Source of the DNA: Synechococcus sp. PCC 7336
GTDB taxonomy: Bacteria; Cyanobacteriota; Cyanobacteriia; Thermostichales; PCC-7336
Direction: 5' to 3'
Length of the DNA: 64,000 bases
Assembly (NCBI RefSeq): GCF_000332275.1
Contig: NZ_CM001776.1
Span: forward strand, 868,001 to 932,000
Positions 37,560 through 46,380 of the stretch are shown here, piece after piece. The translations under genes were made by a program, and so were the position numbers. Below the pieces are notes generated by a model. The model searched no databases and was not told the origin of the DNA. It was given only the letters and a program-made list of their open reading frames with translations. Within the stretch, counting starts at the first letter, position 1. The number at the start of each line of letters is the position of its first letter.

Positions 37560-38426
37560 CTACGAAGAACTAAAGATCGCCTGCAAGGTTCTATCTTCCA
37601 CAACGACGTTCTCTTTAATATCTTGTTGAAGCCTTTCTGATGATGGTAGTGCTTCGGACATCACACTGCTAACGCCTGCTTCAATCAACTTTCGATACCA
37701 TCTCCGCCAGTGCCAGCACATCCTTTCTGATAGCTGCTGATTTTGCAAAATTGCCTTGCCACCCTGAGTAATCTTTTGTTGAAGCTGCTTGGCAGATATG
37801 ACAGGGAAATGGTAAATCTTAATCTCAGACTGAATCGAGAATGACGATCCTGAAAAAGTTGCTGTATGATTCCCCATGTGAATGCTCCGTATATTCTCTG
37901 CACGTACCATTACTTTTGGCGGCAGGGCTAGATAGAAATAAATGTTTTGTAGTGGTTCTGTATAGATATCGGACAATTGAGGCACAGGGAAATGCTTTTG
38001 AACTCGATAGATATTTTTCTGCGACCAATGGCGATTGTCGGGACGATCGTAGGGAAAGAGCATGTTATACCTTTGACAGAACAGCATAGAGGCTGTCTGG
38101 TGCCTCAAACAGCTTTGTAGATTTCCGTCCGGGGGATACCAAAACTCATCTGTATCATTGTTTAATATCCAGTCAGCCCCAAAATCATCCTTTGCAACAA
38201 ATGCTGCACGAGTCATCCACTCTGATTGGGAAAAAATTCGGCTTGGCTCGTCAATAACAGTTACTAAACCTAGCTTTTCATATTCTGTTAAGATATCTCT
38301 ACTCCCATCCACCGACCCATTATCAATGACGACAACATAATCGACTCCTCTTGCTAGATGGAAATCAAGATTCTCTCGAATATAGTCGAGTCCATCTCGA
38401 ATCAGTAATGTCATCACTAGCTTCAA
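37560..38426 (-). CDS. family 2-type glycosyltransferase
   Basis: This 288-aa GT-A protein begins MKLVMTLLIRDGLDYIREN. Early motifs are VVVIDNGSVDGSRDIL and the DxD-like NNDTDEFW, both typical of glycosyltransferase family 2 members that act on glycans. The last third (HWRRWYRKLIEAG) is basic. It resembles cell-surface glycosyltransferases; donor and acceptor are unknown. The gene is AT-rich and surrounded by mobile-element relics, which suggests transfer. Confidence 0.85.
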   Translation of the reverse strand: MKLVMTLLIRDGLDYIRENLDFHLARGVDYVVVIDNGSVDGSRDILTEYEKLGLVTVIDEPSRIFSQSEWMTRAAFVAKDDFGADWILNNDTDEFWYPPDGNLQSCLRHQTASMLFCQRYNMLFPYDRPDNRHWSQKNIYRVQKHFPVPQLSDIYTEPLQNIYFYLALPPKVMVRAENIRSIHMGNHTATFSGSSFSIQSEIKIYHFPVISAKQLQQKITQGGKAILQNQQLSERMCWHWRRWYRKLIEAGVSSVMSEALPSSERLQQDIKENVVVEDRTLQAIFSSS

Positions 38427-38634
38427 AGTAAATTGACCTTCTACGAGTTTATCTGCAATATCTTATCAGTTTTTCCGATTGAAATTCTTCGAAGATATTT
38501 CTGTTACGAACTGAAATGATTTGCATACATTCCAATTCGACAGTAATTGATTCAAGTCGAAGTCATTGGGAAGATCGACATTTTTCTGGCAAGAATTTGA
38601 CAGGAATAGCAAGAGAGAATCTTGTGGATCTACA

Positions 38635-38663
38635 GAGCCCTTAAGAGATTCTGTTAAGGGTTC
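38635..38663 (-). terminator. hairpin after the 62-aa frame
   Basis: A 10-bp stem (38635-38644 with 38654-38663, one G-T pair) encloses a 9-nt loop about 10 bp beyond the stop of the minus-strand 62-aa frame. It could end a transcript from that frame. Confidence 0.45.
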
Positions 38664-38673
38664 AAAACCTGCG

Positions 38674-38862
38674 CTAGCATATTCCTCCTTCAGCGATTGG
38701 TCGGCACTCCATATGCTTCAAGCCAATAGACGCGGCAAAATTAACAATGTCTGCATACGTCTGGAATGGAGCAACCAGTTCTTGCACTGACTTTAGAGAC
38801 ACGACAACGTCAGATTTACCTTTTGCAGTTCTGATTCTGTCTGTGACTTGCGTTGTAGACAT
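38674..38862 (-). CDS. possible 62-aa protein of unknown function
   Basis: The frame from ATG 38862 has a basic N-terminal third (TDRIRTAKGKSDVVV) and a middle helix-like part (LVAPFQTYADIVNFAASIG), and it ends EGGIC at its stop. No family is recognised. A hairpin directly downstream supports it being expressed, but no strong ribosome site is seen. A chance frame is quite possible. Confidence 0.4.
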   Translation of the reverse strand: MSTTQVTDRIRTAKGKSDVVVSLKSVQELVAPFQTYADIVNFAASIGLKHMECRPIAEGGIC

Positions 38863-38960
38863 AAACGATGCGATTCTCTGTTTTTATAAATTCAACGGGT
38901 GAAAACCTCAACTGTGGGGCATTACCGCGAACTAGTTTTGGCGATCGATCGCCCCAGAAC

Positions 38961-39800
38961 CTAGGCTTCATCCGGGTCAACCCCCAACGCCCGCAACCGT
39001 TCTGCCAATCGCTCCGCCCGCTGCCGCTCAATCTCCGCCCGCTGCTTCTCAACCTCCGCCCGCTGCCGCTCAACTTCTGCTCGCTGCCTCTCAACCTCCG
39101 CCTGCTGCCTCGCCTGCTCCGCCTGTTGCCTCTCAACCTCCGCCTGCTGCCTCGCCTGCTCCGCCAACTCCCCCTCAAACGGCAGCACCTCCCCCGCCAA
39201 AGTCGCCCACCGCAGCCAATCCGCCTCAATCTCCTCAAACACCCCGTGCCAGCGCACCAACGCCAGCCCCAACACCTCCGAAACCAAGCGATCGCCCTCC
39301 CCCACTGCGATCGGTACATATCTCTCCTGAGTCAGCGAAAACCCTGCCAACTCTCCTCCAAAGGGATCGAACCAAAAATACTCCGGTACCCGCAGGCGAT
39401 CGCGATAGATTGCCTTCTTCTCCGTCTTATCCCGCCCCGCCGTACTCGCCGACAACAGTTCAATCACCACATCCGGTCCCTTACCTTCTTCCCACACCAC
39501 CCAACTCTTGCGCTCTCGCTTCGGCACCCCCAACACCGCAAAAAAATCTGGCCCCTTAAAATCGCGATCGCGCACCTGCTCCAAGCTGTAATACACAAAC
39601 ATATTCCCCCCCACAAACCCCTCGTCGCGATCGCGCCAAGACAACCGCAACGGCTCGATCAGCAGGTGCATTTGAGCGGCATGGCGAGGGGTTTCCATCG
39701 GCACTCCATCGTCATAGGGCAGCTCGTCTTGCGTGGGAGGCAATGTCACGCCGTGCTCGGCGAGTTGCGCCAGCCTTGCCTCATCTAGTTGAATCGCCAT
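38961..39800 (-). CDS. Uma2-family (DUF820) endonuclease-like protein with coiled-coil tail
   Basis: This 279-aa protein has the Uma2 fold of the PD-(D/E)XK group: an N-terminal RHAAQMHLLIEPLRL segment, PDVVIELLSASTAGRDKTEK with the catalytic-type Asp-Glu-Lys pattern, and YRDRLRVPEYFWFDP. The last 80 residues are a Gln/Ala/Glu/Arg heptad repeat (QAEVERQRAEVERQ) that must form a long coiled coil. This tail makes the DNA at about 39000-39170 repetitive. Uma2 genes are plentiful in cyanobacteria, and no specific function is proved. Confidence 0.9.
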   Translation of the reverse strand: MAIQLDEARLAQLAEHGVTLPPTQDELPYDDGVPMETPRHAAQMHLLIEPLRLSWRDRDEGFVGGNMFVYYSLEQVRDRDFKGPDFFAVLGVPKRERKSWVVWEEGKGPDVVIELLSASTAGRDKTEKKAIYRDRLRVPEYFWFDPFGGELAGFSLTQERYVPIAVGEGDRLVSEVLGLALVRWHGVFEEIEADWLRWATLAGEVLPFEGELAEQARQQAEVERQQAEQARQQAEVERQRAEVERQRAEVEKQRAEIERQRAERLAERLRALGVDPDEA

Positions 39801-40199
39801 CAGCTCTTGCCTCCAGCGGCAAACGTCTTCAGTAACCAGTGGTTCGCACCGTCATCCTCAGTCTGACTGCGTTTCAAAGCCCGTTCCACCACAGAGAGCT
39901 TCAATCTTGGCAGCACTCGAAACTCCTGGATACGACCGCTATATCCTCATCTGACCGCGATCGCAATCAAATCGGCTCCCTGCCAATGCAGGGCTATCGA
40001 CCAAAGCGTCAAACTCAGCCCAACTCCCCTTCCTCCACCGATCGGCGTGAATGTTTGACGGCTGAGACAAAACGCTAACCATTGCGGCTGGCCTCCACAA
40101 TCTCAGTGTATTCAAATTCATTCGGGCTCGGGCTCACCAGTGGGTAGCTCGCCCCCTACAGTCACAATTTGAAGAACTCTGAAGAGTTCTCACTTAACG
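39801..40199. other. intergenic region, no gene seen
   Basis: About 400 bp between the Uma2 gene and a recombinase relic. Short open frames on both strands lack ribosome sites and family features. I see no repeat or RNA here. Confidence 0.4.
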
Positions 40200-40345
40200 T
40201 CAACTGGTCCAAGCCTGCTTGCCGCGTGGAGAACAAATACCCAAGCCATAGAGATGTTTACTGAGTTGTGCCAAACTCATACCTGGTTGAACATAGCTGT
40301 TAAAAATCTCACGTACTACAGCGGCTTCAACTGGATTGACACTGA
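40200..40345 (-). pseudogene. serine-recombinase domain remnant
   Basis: Minus-strand codons read VNPVEAAVVREIFNSYVQPG and then LAQLSKHLYGLGICSPRGKQ before a stop at 40200-40202. This is the Recombinase domain pattern (Pfam Recombinase) that follows the catalytic domain in large serine recombinases. The catalytic domain and zinc ribbon are absent, so this is a relic. Confidence 0.7.
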
Positions 40346-40417
40346 CTCCAGCCGCATCTCGGGGATGTTCCAGGCTACTGCTGTCGCCCGCCGCTTCACC
40401 ACCCCCCAAGCCTGCGG

Positions 40418-40877
40418 CTATGGGCGGAGCACTGCGACGGAATTTCGGTAATTTCTCGCCCCATCTTTTTCACCCGAATAGACAACCGTTGTAATTATCT
40501 TGGCTTCAAGATTCTCTGCTTCTTCTTGCTCGATAACAGTGAAGTTATCCCGTTTGGATTCTAAATCATCAATATGCGCCTCAAAAACATACTGAGATTT
40601 GAATCTGCCGCTAAATCTTCTGACTTGTACAAGAATACGCCAGTATTCATACGCCGTCTTTCTGAGAGGTACTGGATATCGTCGGAATGGCCCTCATCAG
40701 TGTTAAATCATCCAAGTGGGAATTGGATCTCAATCAAACCGCCCGCGAATGTAATACGTTGATTTTCTGAATCTTTCTGTTCCTCTGTAATGGATGCTTT
40801 CTGGAGGACTTGCTGCTCCACCGTACACCCTGCTACCGTCAGAAATGGGCTCGCAATGGCCAGAACAATTTTTTCAT
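40418..40877 (-). pseudogene. decayed gene starting with a lipoprotein signal
   Basis: ATG 40877 has AGGAAG about 9 nt upstream. It runs into a stop after 12 codons, but one more A in the six-A run after the ATG would give KIVLAIASPFLTVAGCTVEQ, a lipoprotein signal, followed by about 35 further codons to a stop. Further down, another frame stays open for about 80 codons (YVFEAHIDDLESKRDNFTVI onwards) to TAG at 40418-40420. At least two frame changes would be needed to join them. No family is recognised. Confidence 0.5.
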
Positions 40878-41054
40878 TATTGTGGACTTCCTAGATAACA
40901 TCGCTTCTCATGCTTGGGTAAGGATACCCAGAAGCTGATTTCACTGCCTGCTCCTGCCCCGACTGCAGATTGAGATGTTCTTAAGCTTAAATAGTCAATC
41001 CTGACAATTTCCTGTTATAGCTCTTAATAAATCTAGTTAGGAGCGATCGCGATT

Positions 41055-41768
41055 GTGTTTCCCTTTCGCTGGCGTGAGCGCGCTGAAGATAAGTACCTGC
41101 AACTGCTGTTTGCTTTCTTGTTTTTATTTCTGGCTGCCCCACTGATATTGCGCATCGGCTTTTGGGGCGAGTTCCTGCTAGCTTACATCTTGCTTGGAAC
41201 GATTTTGCAAGTCATCCGCACCTTCAACGTGGGCAAGCGCCTGTTTCGAACCTTTCTTCTGTTAGGCGCAACCGGGGTTGTCAGTGGAACCGCGATCGCT
41301 TTGGCTGAGCTGCAGACTCCCATCGAAACAATCTTACAAGTTGTCAACGATCTGAGCACAATCGCGTTTTTCCTGCTGGTCATTCTCCTATTCGTGGCAA
41401 AAATCTTTCGAGATAAGACCGTCACTATTGACACGCTAGTGGGAGGGATTTCGGTCTATCTCACGATTGGATTGATGTGGGCAACAATTTACCAACTCAT
41501 CCTAATCTTTGACCCTTTGGCGTTTGCCTTGCCGGAAACGCAGGAGTCGGCGCGCAGCGGCATGTTTTATTTCAGCTACGTCACACTCACCACGTTGGGG
41601 TATGGAGATATTGCGCCCGTCCAGCCAGTTTCAATGCTGCTCGCCGCCCTGGAAGCGATCGTCGGTCAAATCTTTCCGGCTATATTTATTGCTCGTCTCG
41701 TCGGGCTCTACACAGCCCGCGAAGCCAGCGATCGCGCCAGTTCGGAAAATCGAGACCCTTCTGAGTGA
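41055..41768 (+). CDS. two-pore-type potassium ion channel
   Basis: This 237-aa membrane protein has several N-terminal spans (LLFAFLFLFLAAPLIL, FLLAYILLGTILQ, LLLGATGVVSG, ILLFVAKIF). A pore helix and selectivity filter TLTTLGYGD follow, then a last span (ALEAIVGQIFPAIFIARLV). The filter is that of K+ channels. There is no regulatory C-terminal domain. GTG 41055 with AGGAG about 11 nt upstream is the start. The adjacent small frame and RND gene run the same way. Confidence 0.9.
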   Translation: MFPFRWRERAEDKYLQLLFAFLFLFLAAPLILRIGFWGEFLLAYILLGTILQVIRTFNVGKRLFRTFLLLGATGVVSGTAIALAELQTPIETILQVVNDLSTIAFFLLVILLFVAKIFRDKTVTIDTLVGGISVYLTIGLMWATIYQLILIFDPLAFALPETQESARSGMFYFSYVTLTTLGYGDIAPVQPVSMLLAALEAIVGQIFPAIFIARLVGLYTAREASDRASSENRDPSE

Positions 41769-41829
41769 ATTGAGGGCTATGCACCTTTAGGCCGATCGAT
41801 GACCCCCTCTCCAGAAAGGGTCGAGGCAC

Positions 41830-41943
41830 ATGACAATTGCTGTAAATTTGTTGGTTGGCGAACCAGACCTGTTGCGGCAACCGAGCTACTATGGCGCTAT
41901 CCCCAAAGGGGGTGGCGTGCTGTTACTTGAAGCCCGACCATGA
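41830..41943 (+). CDS. 37-aa leader frame overlapping the RND gene start
   Basis: ATG 41830 opens 37 codons (with LLVGEPDLLRQ and YYGAIPKGGGV) whose stop TGA overlaps the ATG of the next gene (ATGA at 41940-41943). GAGG lies just upstream. Such an overlap usually couples translation, so the peptide may set the level of the pump. No family is recognised. Confidence 0.45.
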   Translation: MTIAVNLLVGEPDLLRQPSYYGAIPKGGGVLLLEARP

Positions 41944-44900
41944 TTTTGTTCGTTAACGCTTTTATCAAGCGTCCCGTGCTGACCACGGTCTGCTCGATCT
42001 TAATCGTGTTACTGGGTGCGGTCGGACTGCTGTTTTTGCCCATTCAACAACTGCCTGAAATTGCGCCACCCCAAATCACTGTCGATTCACTCTTTATTGG
42101 TGCTGATGCCCAAACGGTAGAAACTACCGTCACCACTCCGCTCGAACGCGAGATTAACGGCGTCGAAGGGATGCGCTATATTTCCTCGCAGAGTAACAAC
42201 GACGGCACCAGCCAAATCGTCGTCACCTTCGAGCCTTCGCGGGATAAGGATTTAGCCACAGTAGACGTGCAAAATAAGGTTTCGACGGCCCAGTCCGACC
42301 TGCCGAGCGAAGTGTTGCAAACGGGAATTACCGTTCAGGCTGCGTCTACAAATATTCTCCTGGCCTATGCCTTCTATCCCGAAACCGACCAATTCGACGA
42401 GACATTTGTCAGTAACTACCTCGATCTATTTGTCTTAGATGAAATCCGTCGCATACCGGGTGTGGGTAGGGCTGATATTTTAGGCGAACGCAAGTACGCC
42501 ATGCGGCTGTGGCTCGACCCCAATAAGATGGCTGGCCGGGGTCTGGCGGCGCAAGATGTCGTGGCGGCCCTACAAGAGCAAAACATTCAGGTGAGTGCGG
42601 GACAAGTGGGGTTGCCCCCCTCGCCTCAGGGTCAAGAGTTTCAAATTAGCTTGCGGGCGCGAGGGCGACTGGAATCGCAAGAGGAGTTCGAGAACCTCGT
42701 GATTGCCACAGGGGAGGCGGGCAATCTGGTTAAGCTAAGGGACGTGGGCCGAGCCGAACTCGGGGCAGAAGATTACCAAATCGCCGTAGACTTCAACGAT
42801 CGCCCTGCCGTCTTTTTTGCCGTCTATCAATTACCGGGCAGTAACGCCCTGGCAGTGGCACAAGCCGTCAAAGCCAAGATGGAAGAATTATCTCAAGCTT
42901 TTCCTTCTGGGGTGCAAGGTACCCTGGCTTACGACACCACTAAATTTGTCGAGGTGTCTCTGGCGGAGGTGATTTCCAACCTGGTTCAGGCGATCGTGCT
43001 GGTCGTTCTGGCGATCTTTGTGTTTTTGCAAGATTGGCGGACGACGCTCATTCCGGCTGTGGCGATTCCGGTGGCTTTGCTGGGAGCCTGCGCCATGTTG
43101 TTCGCGGTGGGTTTCTCAGCCAACACGCTGACCCTGTTTGCCTTTATTTTGGCGACTGGCCTCGTGGTGGATGACGGCATTGTGGTGGTTGAAGCTGTCT
43201 CTGTCAAAATTTCCCAAGGGATGCGGCCGCGTCAAGCTGCGATGGACGCCATGAAAGAACTGACCGGGGCGATCGTCGCCACGTCTCTGGTGTTGATGGC
43301 TGTCTTTATCCCCGTCTCTCTCCTGCCCGGTTCTACTGGGATTGTTTACCGCCAATTTGCCCTCACTATTGTCTTCGCGATTCTCTTTTCCACCTTTAAC
43401 GCCCTCACGTTTTCGCCCACCATGTCGGCGCTATTACTGCAGGCCAATCAAGAAACCAACGGTAGCGGACTGTTGGGTCGTTTGTTTGACAGGTTCAACC
43501 GAGGGTTTAGCTGGATTATCGATCGCTATCGGGGGCTAATGGGCAATTTGAACCGCGCCAAGGCACTCGTAATGGTTGCTTTTGTGGGCGGTTTGGCGCT
43601 GATGGTCTGGATGTACCAAATTGTGCCGACGGGCTTTATTCCCGAAGAAGATCAGGGGTATGTGCTTGTAGTCGGTCGCGCCCCAGAAGGAGTATCGCTA
43701 GACTACACCCGCAATCTGGCGAGCCAAATTTACGAGGTCACCCAAGATTTTCCCGAAGTTGCTACCTTTTCTGGGCTTAGCGGCTTTGGCTTTGACGGTC
43801 GCGGCTCCAATCAAATTACGGGATTTATCACGCTCAAAGACTGGAGCGAACGCAAACAACCCCAACAGTCTGCGTTCGCCTTGCTCGATCGCCTCAATGG
43901 CAGACTGTCAGAGATTACCGATGGCATTGTATTGGCGGTCAATGCGCCTCCAGTGCCGGGGTTGAGTAGCACGGGGGGCTTCGAATTCCAACTGCAGGAT
44001 CGCACTGGCACCTTGACGTCACAGGAATTCCTCGGGGTTGCCCGAGATGTGATTGATGTGGCCAACGATGGCAATCCAAATTTGTCCGGTGTGTTTACGC
44101 AATATTCGGCCAATACTCCTCAGTTTTTGGTAGAAGTCGATCGCGAGCGTGCCAAAGCTTTGAATGTCAACGTCGACGATATTTTCTCGACGCTGCAAAT
44201 CTATTTGGGATCGGCCTTTGTCAATCAATTTACCTTAGGTCAGCGCCAGTATCGGGTTTACGTTCAGGCAGAGTCTGAGTTTCGCTCCGATCCCGCCGAT
44301 ATCGACCAGCTCTACGTTCGTTCCACCACCGGATCGCTCGTTCCGCTCGACAATTTGGTGCGGAGAGAAGCGATTGTCGGTCCTCAATCCATCAACCACT
44401 ACAACCTGTTTCGCTCCATCAAGCTGCAGGGCAGTCCCGCTGCCGGCAAGAGCTCCGGGCAGGCAATTCAGGCTATGGAGGAAACATTCGAGCGAGCCAC
44501 CATCCCTGGCGTTACGTTTGAGTGGACGACGACGGCTTTAGAGGAAGTCAGAGCTGGAGGATTGGTGGTCTACGTCTTTCTGCTGGGCATTATCGTCGTC
44601 TTTTTGGTGCTGGCGGCCCAATACGAAAGCTACGTCGATCCAATCATTATTCTGCTGACAGTGCCCCTCGCAATACTGGGTGCTCTCGTGGCAGTTTGGC
44701 TGCGAGCCAACCTATTGGGTACCAATATCACCAATGACATTTACTGCCAGGTGGGTCTGGTGATGCTGATTGCCCTGGCCAGTAAAAATACAATTTTGAT
44801 TGTGGACTTTGCCAACCAGGAAGTCGCCAAGGGACTGAGCATCCCCCAAGCGGCATTGCGAGCTGGCGAGCTGAGGTTCCGACCGATTTTGATGACGGCA

Positions 44901-45260
44901 TTTTCTACCCTGGTGGGCTTTTTGCCGCTGCTGACCGCATCTGGGGCCGGGTCGGTGAGTCGCTGGTCGTTGGGAACGGCGGTATTCGGCGGCATGTTGG
45001 TGGCGACGGTGTTGAGTCTGTTCTTTGCCCCCATTCTCTATATTGTGATTAAACAGTTGGCCCAATCGTTCTCCGGCGGCCAACCCGCACCGCCGAGCGA
45101 TCGCCCGAAGAATGGCAAGGGGGACATTACAGGCTGGCTGCGATCGCTCTTGCCCCACTCGGGCGATCGCGAACTCGCCTCCACCCCCCCCCACGCCTCT
45201 GGAAACGGAGCATCTAGCCAGTCATTCACTGCAGATAGAGAAGACAAATCCTCAGTCTAG
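41940..45260 (+). CDS. RND efflux pump, HAE1 (AcrB-like), second copy
   Basis: A 1106-aa RND transporter like the one at 29843-33103 but clearly a different paralogue. It starts ILFVNAFIKRPVLTTVCSIL. The proton-relay aspartates are in GLVVDDGIVVVEAVS. The C-terminal half has the repeated bundle, and the tail is Pro/Ser-rich. Its natural partner is probably the adaptor at 46381-47703 on the other strand, since no adaptor precedes it. Two HIP1 sites form a hairpin just after its stop. Confidence 0.94.
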   Translation: MILFVNAFIKRPVLTTVCSILIVLLGAVGLLFLPIQQLPEIAPPQITVDSLFIGADAQTVETTVTTPLEREINGVEGMRYISSQSNNDGTSQIVVTFEPSRDKDLATVDVQNKVSTAQSDLPSEVLQTGITVQAASTNILLAYAFYPETDQFDETFVSNYLDLFVLDEIRRIPGVGRADILGERKYAMRLWLDPNKMAGRGLAAQDVVAALQEQNIQVSAGQVGLPPSPQGQEFQISLRARGRLESQEEFENLVIATGEAGNLVKLRDVGRAELGAEDYQIAVDFNDRPAVFFAVYQLPGSNALAVAQAVKAKMEELSQAFPSGVQGTLAYDTTKFVEVSLAEVISNLVQAIVLVVLAIFVFLQDWRTTLIPAVAIPVALLGACAMLFAVGFSANTLTLFAFILATGLVVDDGIVVVEAVSVKISQGMRPRQAAMDAMKELTGAIVATSLVLMAVFIPVSLLPGSTGIVYRQFALTIVFAILFSTFNALTFSPTMSALLLQANQETNGSGLLGRLFDRFNRGFSWIIDRYRGLMGNLNRAKALVMVAFVGGLALMVWMYQIVPTGFIPEEDQGYVLVVGRAPEGVSLDYTRNLASQIYEVTQDFPEVATFSGLSGFGFDGRGSNQITGFITLKDWSERKQPQQSAFALLDRLNGRLSEITDGIVLAVNAPPVPGLSSTGGFEFQLQDRTGTLTSQEFLGVARDVIDVANDGNPNLSGVFTQYSANTPQFLVEVDRERAKALNVNVDDIFSTLQIYLGSAFVNQFTLGQRQYRVYVQAESEFRSDPADIDQLYVRSTTGSLVPLDNLVRREAIVGPQSINHYNLFRSIKLQGSPAAGKSSGQAIQAMEETFERATIPGVTFEWTTTALEEVRAGGLVVYVFLLGIIVVFLVLAAQYESYVDPIIILLTVPLAILGALVAVWLRANLLGTNITNDIYCQVGLVMLIALASKNTILIVDFANQEVAKGLSIPQAALRAGELRFRPILMTAFSTLVGFLPLLTASGAGSVSRWSLGTAVFGGMLVATVLSLFFAPILYIVIKQLAQSFSGGQPAPPSDRPKNGKGDITGWLRSLLPHSGDRELASTPPHASGNGASSQSFTADREDKSSV

Positions 45261-45266
45261 GTTCTG

Positions 45267-45298
45267 GCGATCGCGATTCTCCAGAGGGTCGCGATCGC
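45267..45298 (+). terminator. hairpin made of two HIP1 sites
   Basis: GCGATCGCGA at 45267-45276 pairs with TCGCGATCGC at 45289-45298 (10 bp, 12-nt loop), 6 bp after the RND stop. Two copies of the HIP1 octamer supply the stem. It may act as the 3' end of the pump transcript. Confidence 0.45.
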
Positions 45299-45345
45299 TT
45301 CGGAGGATCGGCCATCCTGACAAGCTGTTGAGGTAAGCAAAAACC

Positions 45346-45699
45346 ATGCCAGTTTACAAAGATCGCGAAAACATCGAACTGCAAGTCAGTATGCGAGATA
45401 TCAATCGCGGTCAGTTCCCCATCGTTTGCGCTCTGCTGCGCACCTTCACCGAGACCCTCGACGGCAGCGACGCCCAATTGATCGTCTATCAGGAAGAGCT
45501 GAACCGCTTAGTGGAGGACTACGGTCTCTATGCCGATGTCTTCCATCGCTTTAAGCTAGATGATTGCGAATGGATTTGTCGGTCGTATCAGCGCACGCTA
45601 CCGCCTACGCCTCCCGGCATGATTTATAGTCTGACCCTATCCGAACACTTGCGTCGCTTCCGTTCGCAGTTGGGGGCAAAGGTAAAGACTTCATCCTAA
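45346..45699 (+). CDS. conserved-looking 117-aa protein of unknown function
   Basis: A soluble, acidic protein starting MPVYKDRENIELQVSMRDIN, with a helical middle (LIVYQEELNRLVEDYGLYAD) and a basic C-terminus. I do not recognise a domain. The clean frame and codon usage similar to neighbours suggest a real gene. It lies between the RND gene and the GUN4-domain gene on the same strand. Confidence 0.65.
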   Translation: MPVYKDRENIELQVSMRDINRGQFPIVCALLRTFTETLDGSDAQLIVYQEELNRLVEDYGLYADVFHRFKLDDCEWICRSYQRTLPPTPPGMIYSLTLSEHLRRFRSQLGAKVKTSS

Positions 45700-45825
45700 A
45701 TAGAATGGATTCCGGTTCTGTCTTGCCAGCTTTAGAGATGGCAGCTCGACGATGACAGCTTCGAAAAGAATGGCGATCCGCCGGAGTAACTAGCTAACAA
45801 CTCAGTTCGAGGGAGAAGGAAAGCT

Positions 45826-46374
45826 GTGTCTGATACCGATCTAGCAGCACTGGTGGCCCAATTAAGCGATCGCGTTGCCAAGCTGGAAGGAAAAATGGCC
45901 ATGGTGGCCGATGTCTACCGCTTCGGGCGGCTGCGCGATTGTCTGACCGCTGGCGACTGGAAGGAAGCCGATCGCGAAACGGCTCGGGTGTTATTAGAAA
46001 TTGCCGGCCACGATCGAGACTCCCTCGCGCCTGAAGACATTGCAACATTTCCCTGTGGCGAATTGCTGGCGATCGACCAACTCTGGTCGATCGCCAGTGG
46101 TGGGCGGTTTGGATTTAGCGTCCAGCTTGCGACTTATCGCGGTGTGGGCGGCTCTCTCGATTCCACCCGCGAAGACGATATGGACTTACTGCGCCAACTT
46201 GGCGAACGACTGGGCTGGTGCGTCAACGGACAATGGCAGGGAGACACCTACGACACCTGGACTTTTAGTCTCGATGCCCCCTCGGGCTGCTTCCCTGCTG
46301 CCTGGTGGAAGTCGCCCTACGGAGCCAAAATGGTGAATTCGTTTTTGGCTCGATTGATGGCTTGCAGTTTGTAA
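45826..46374 (+). CDS. GUN4-domain protein
   Basis: The GUN4 domain binds porphyrins and activates magnesium chelatase in chlorophyll synthesis. The 182-aa protein has an N-terminal coiled helix (LVAQLSDRVAKLEGK), then LRDCLTAGDWKEADRETARV, LLAIDQLWSIASGGRFGFSV and the late CFPAAWWKSPYGAKMVNSF, all typical. GTG 45826 with GGAGAAGGA upstream is the start. Whether this is the main gun4 or one of the extra GUN4-domain proteins common in cyanobacteria is not decided by sequence alone. Confidence 0.88.
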   Translation: MSDTDLAALVAQLSDRVAKLEGKMAMVADVYRFGRLRDCLTAGDWKEADRETARVLLEIAGHDRDSLAPEDIATFPCGELLAIDQLWSIASGGRFGFSVQLATYRGVGGSLDSTREDDMDLLRQLGERLGWCVNGQWQGDTYDTWTFSLDAPSGCFPAAWWKSPYGAKMVNSFLARLMACSL

Positions 46375-46380
46375 CTGAAA

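Noticed and set aside
38650-38670. GGGTTCAAAACCT resembling a tRNA T-arm
   Set aside because: No matching D arm, anticodon arm or acceptor stem lies around it; the segment is half of a hairpin.
39000-39170. Short tandem DNA repeats that might suggest a CRISPR-like array
   Set aside because: They are in-frame heptad repeats coding the coiled-coil tail of the Uma2-type protein; there are no spacers.
39939-40121. A 60-codon minus-strand frame in the gap after the Uma2 gene
   Set aside because: No homology-like pattern, no ribosome site, and not supported by context.
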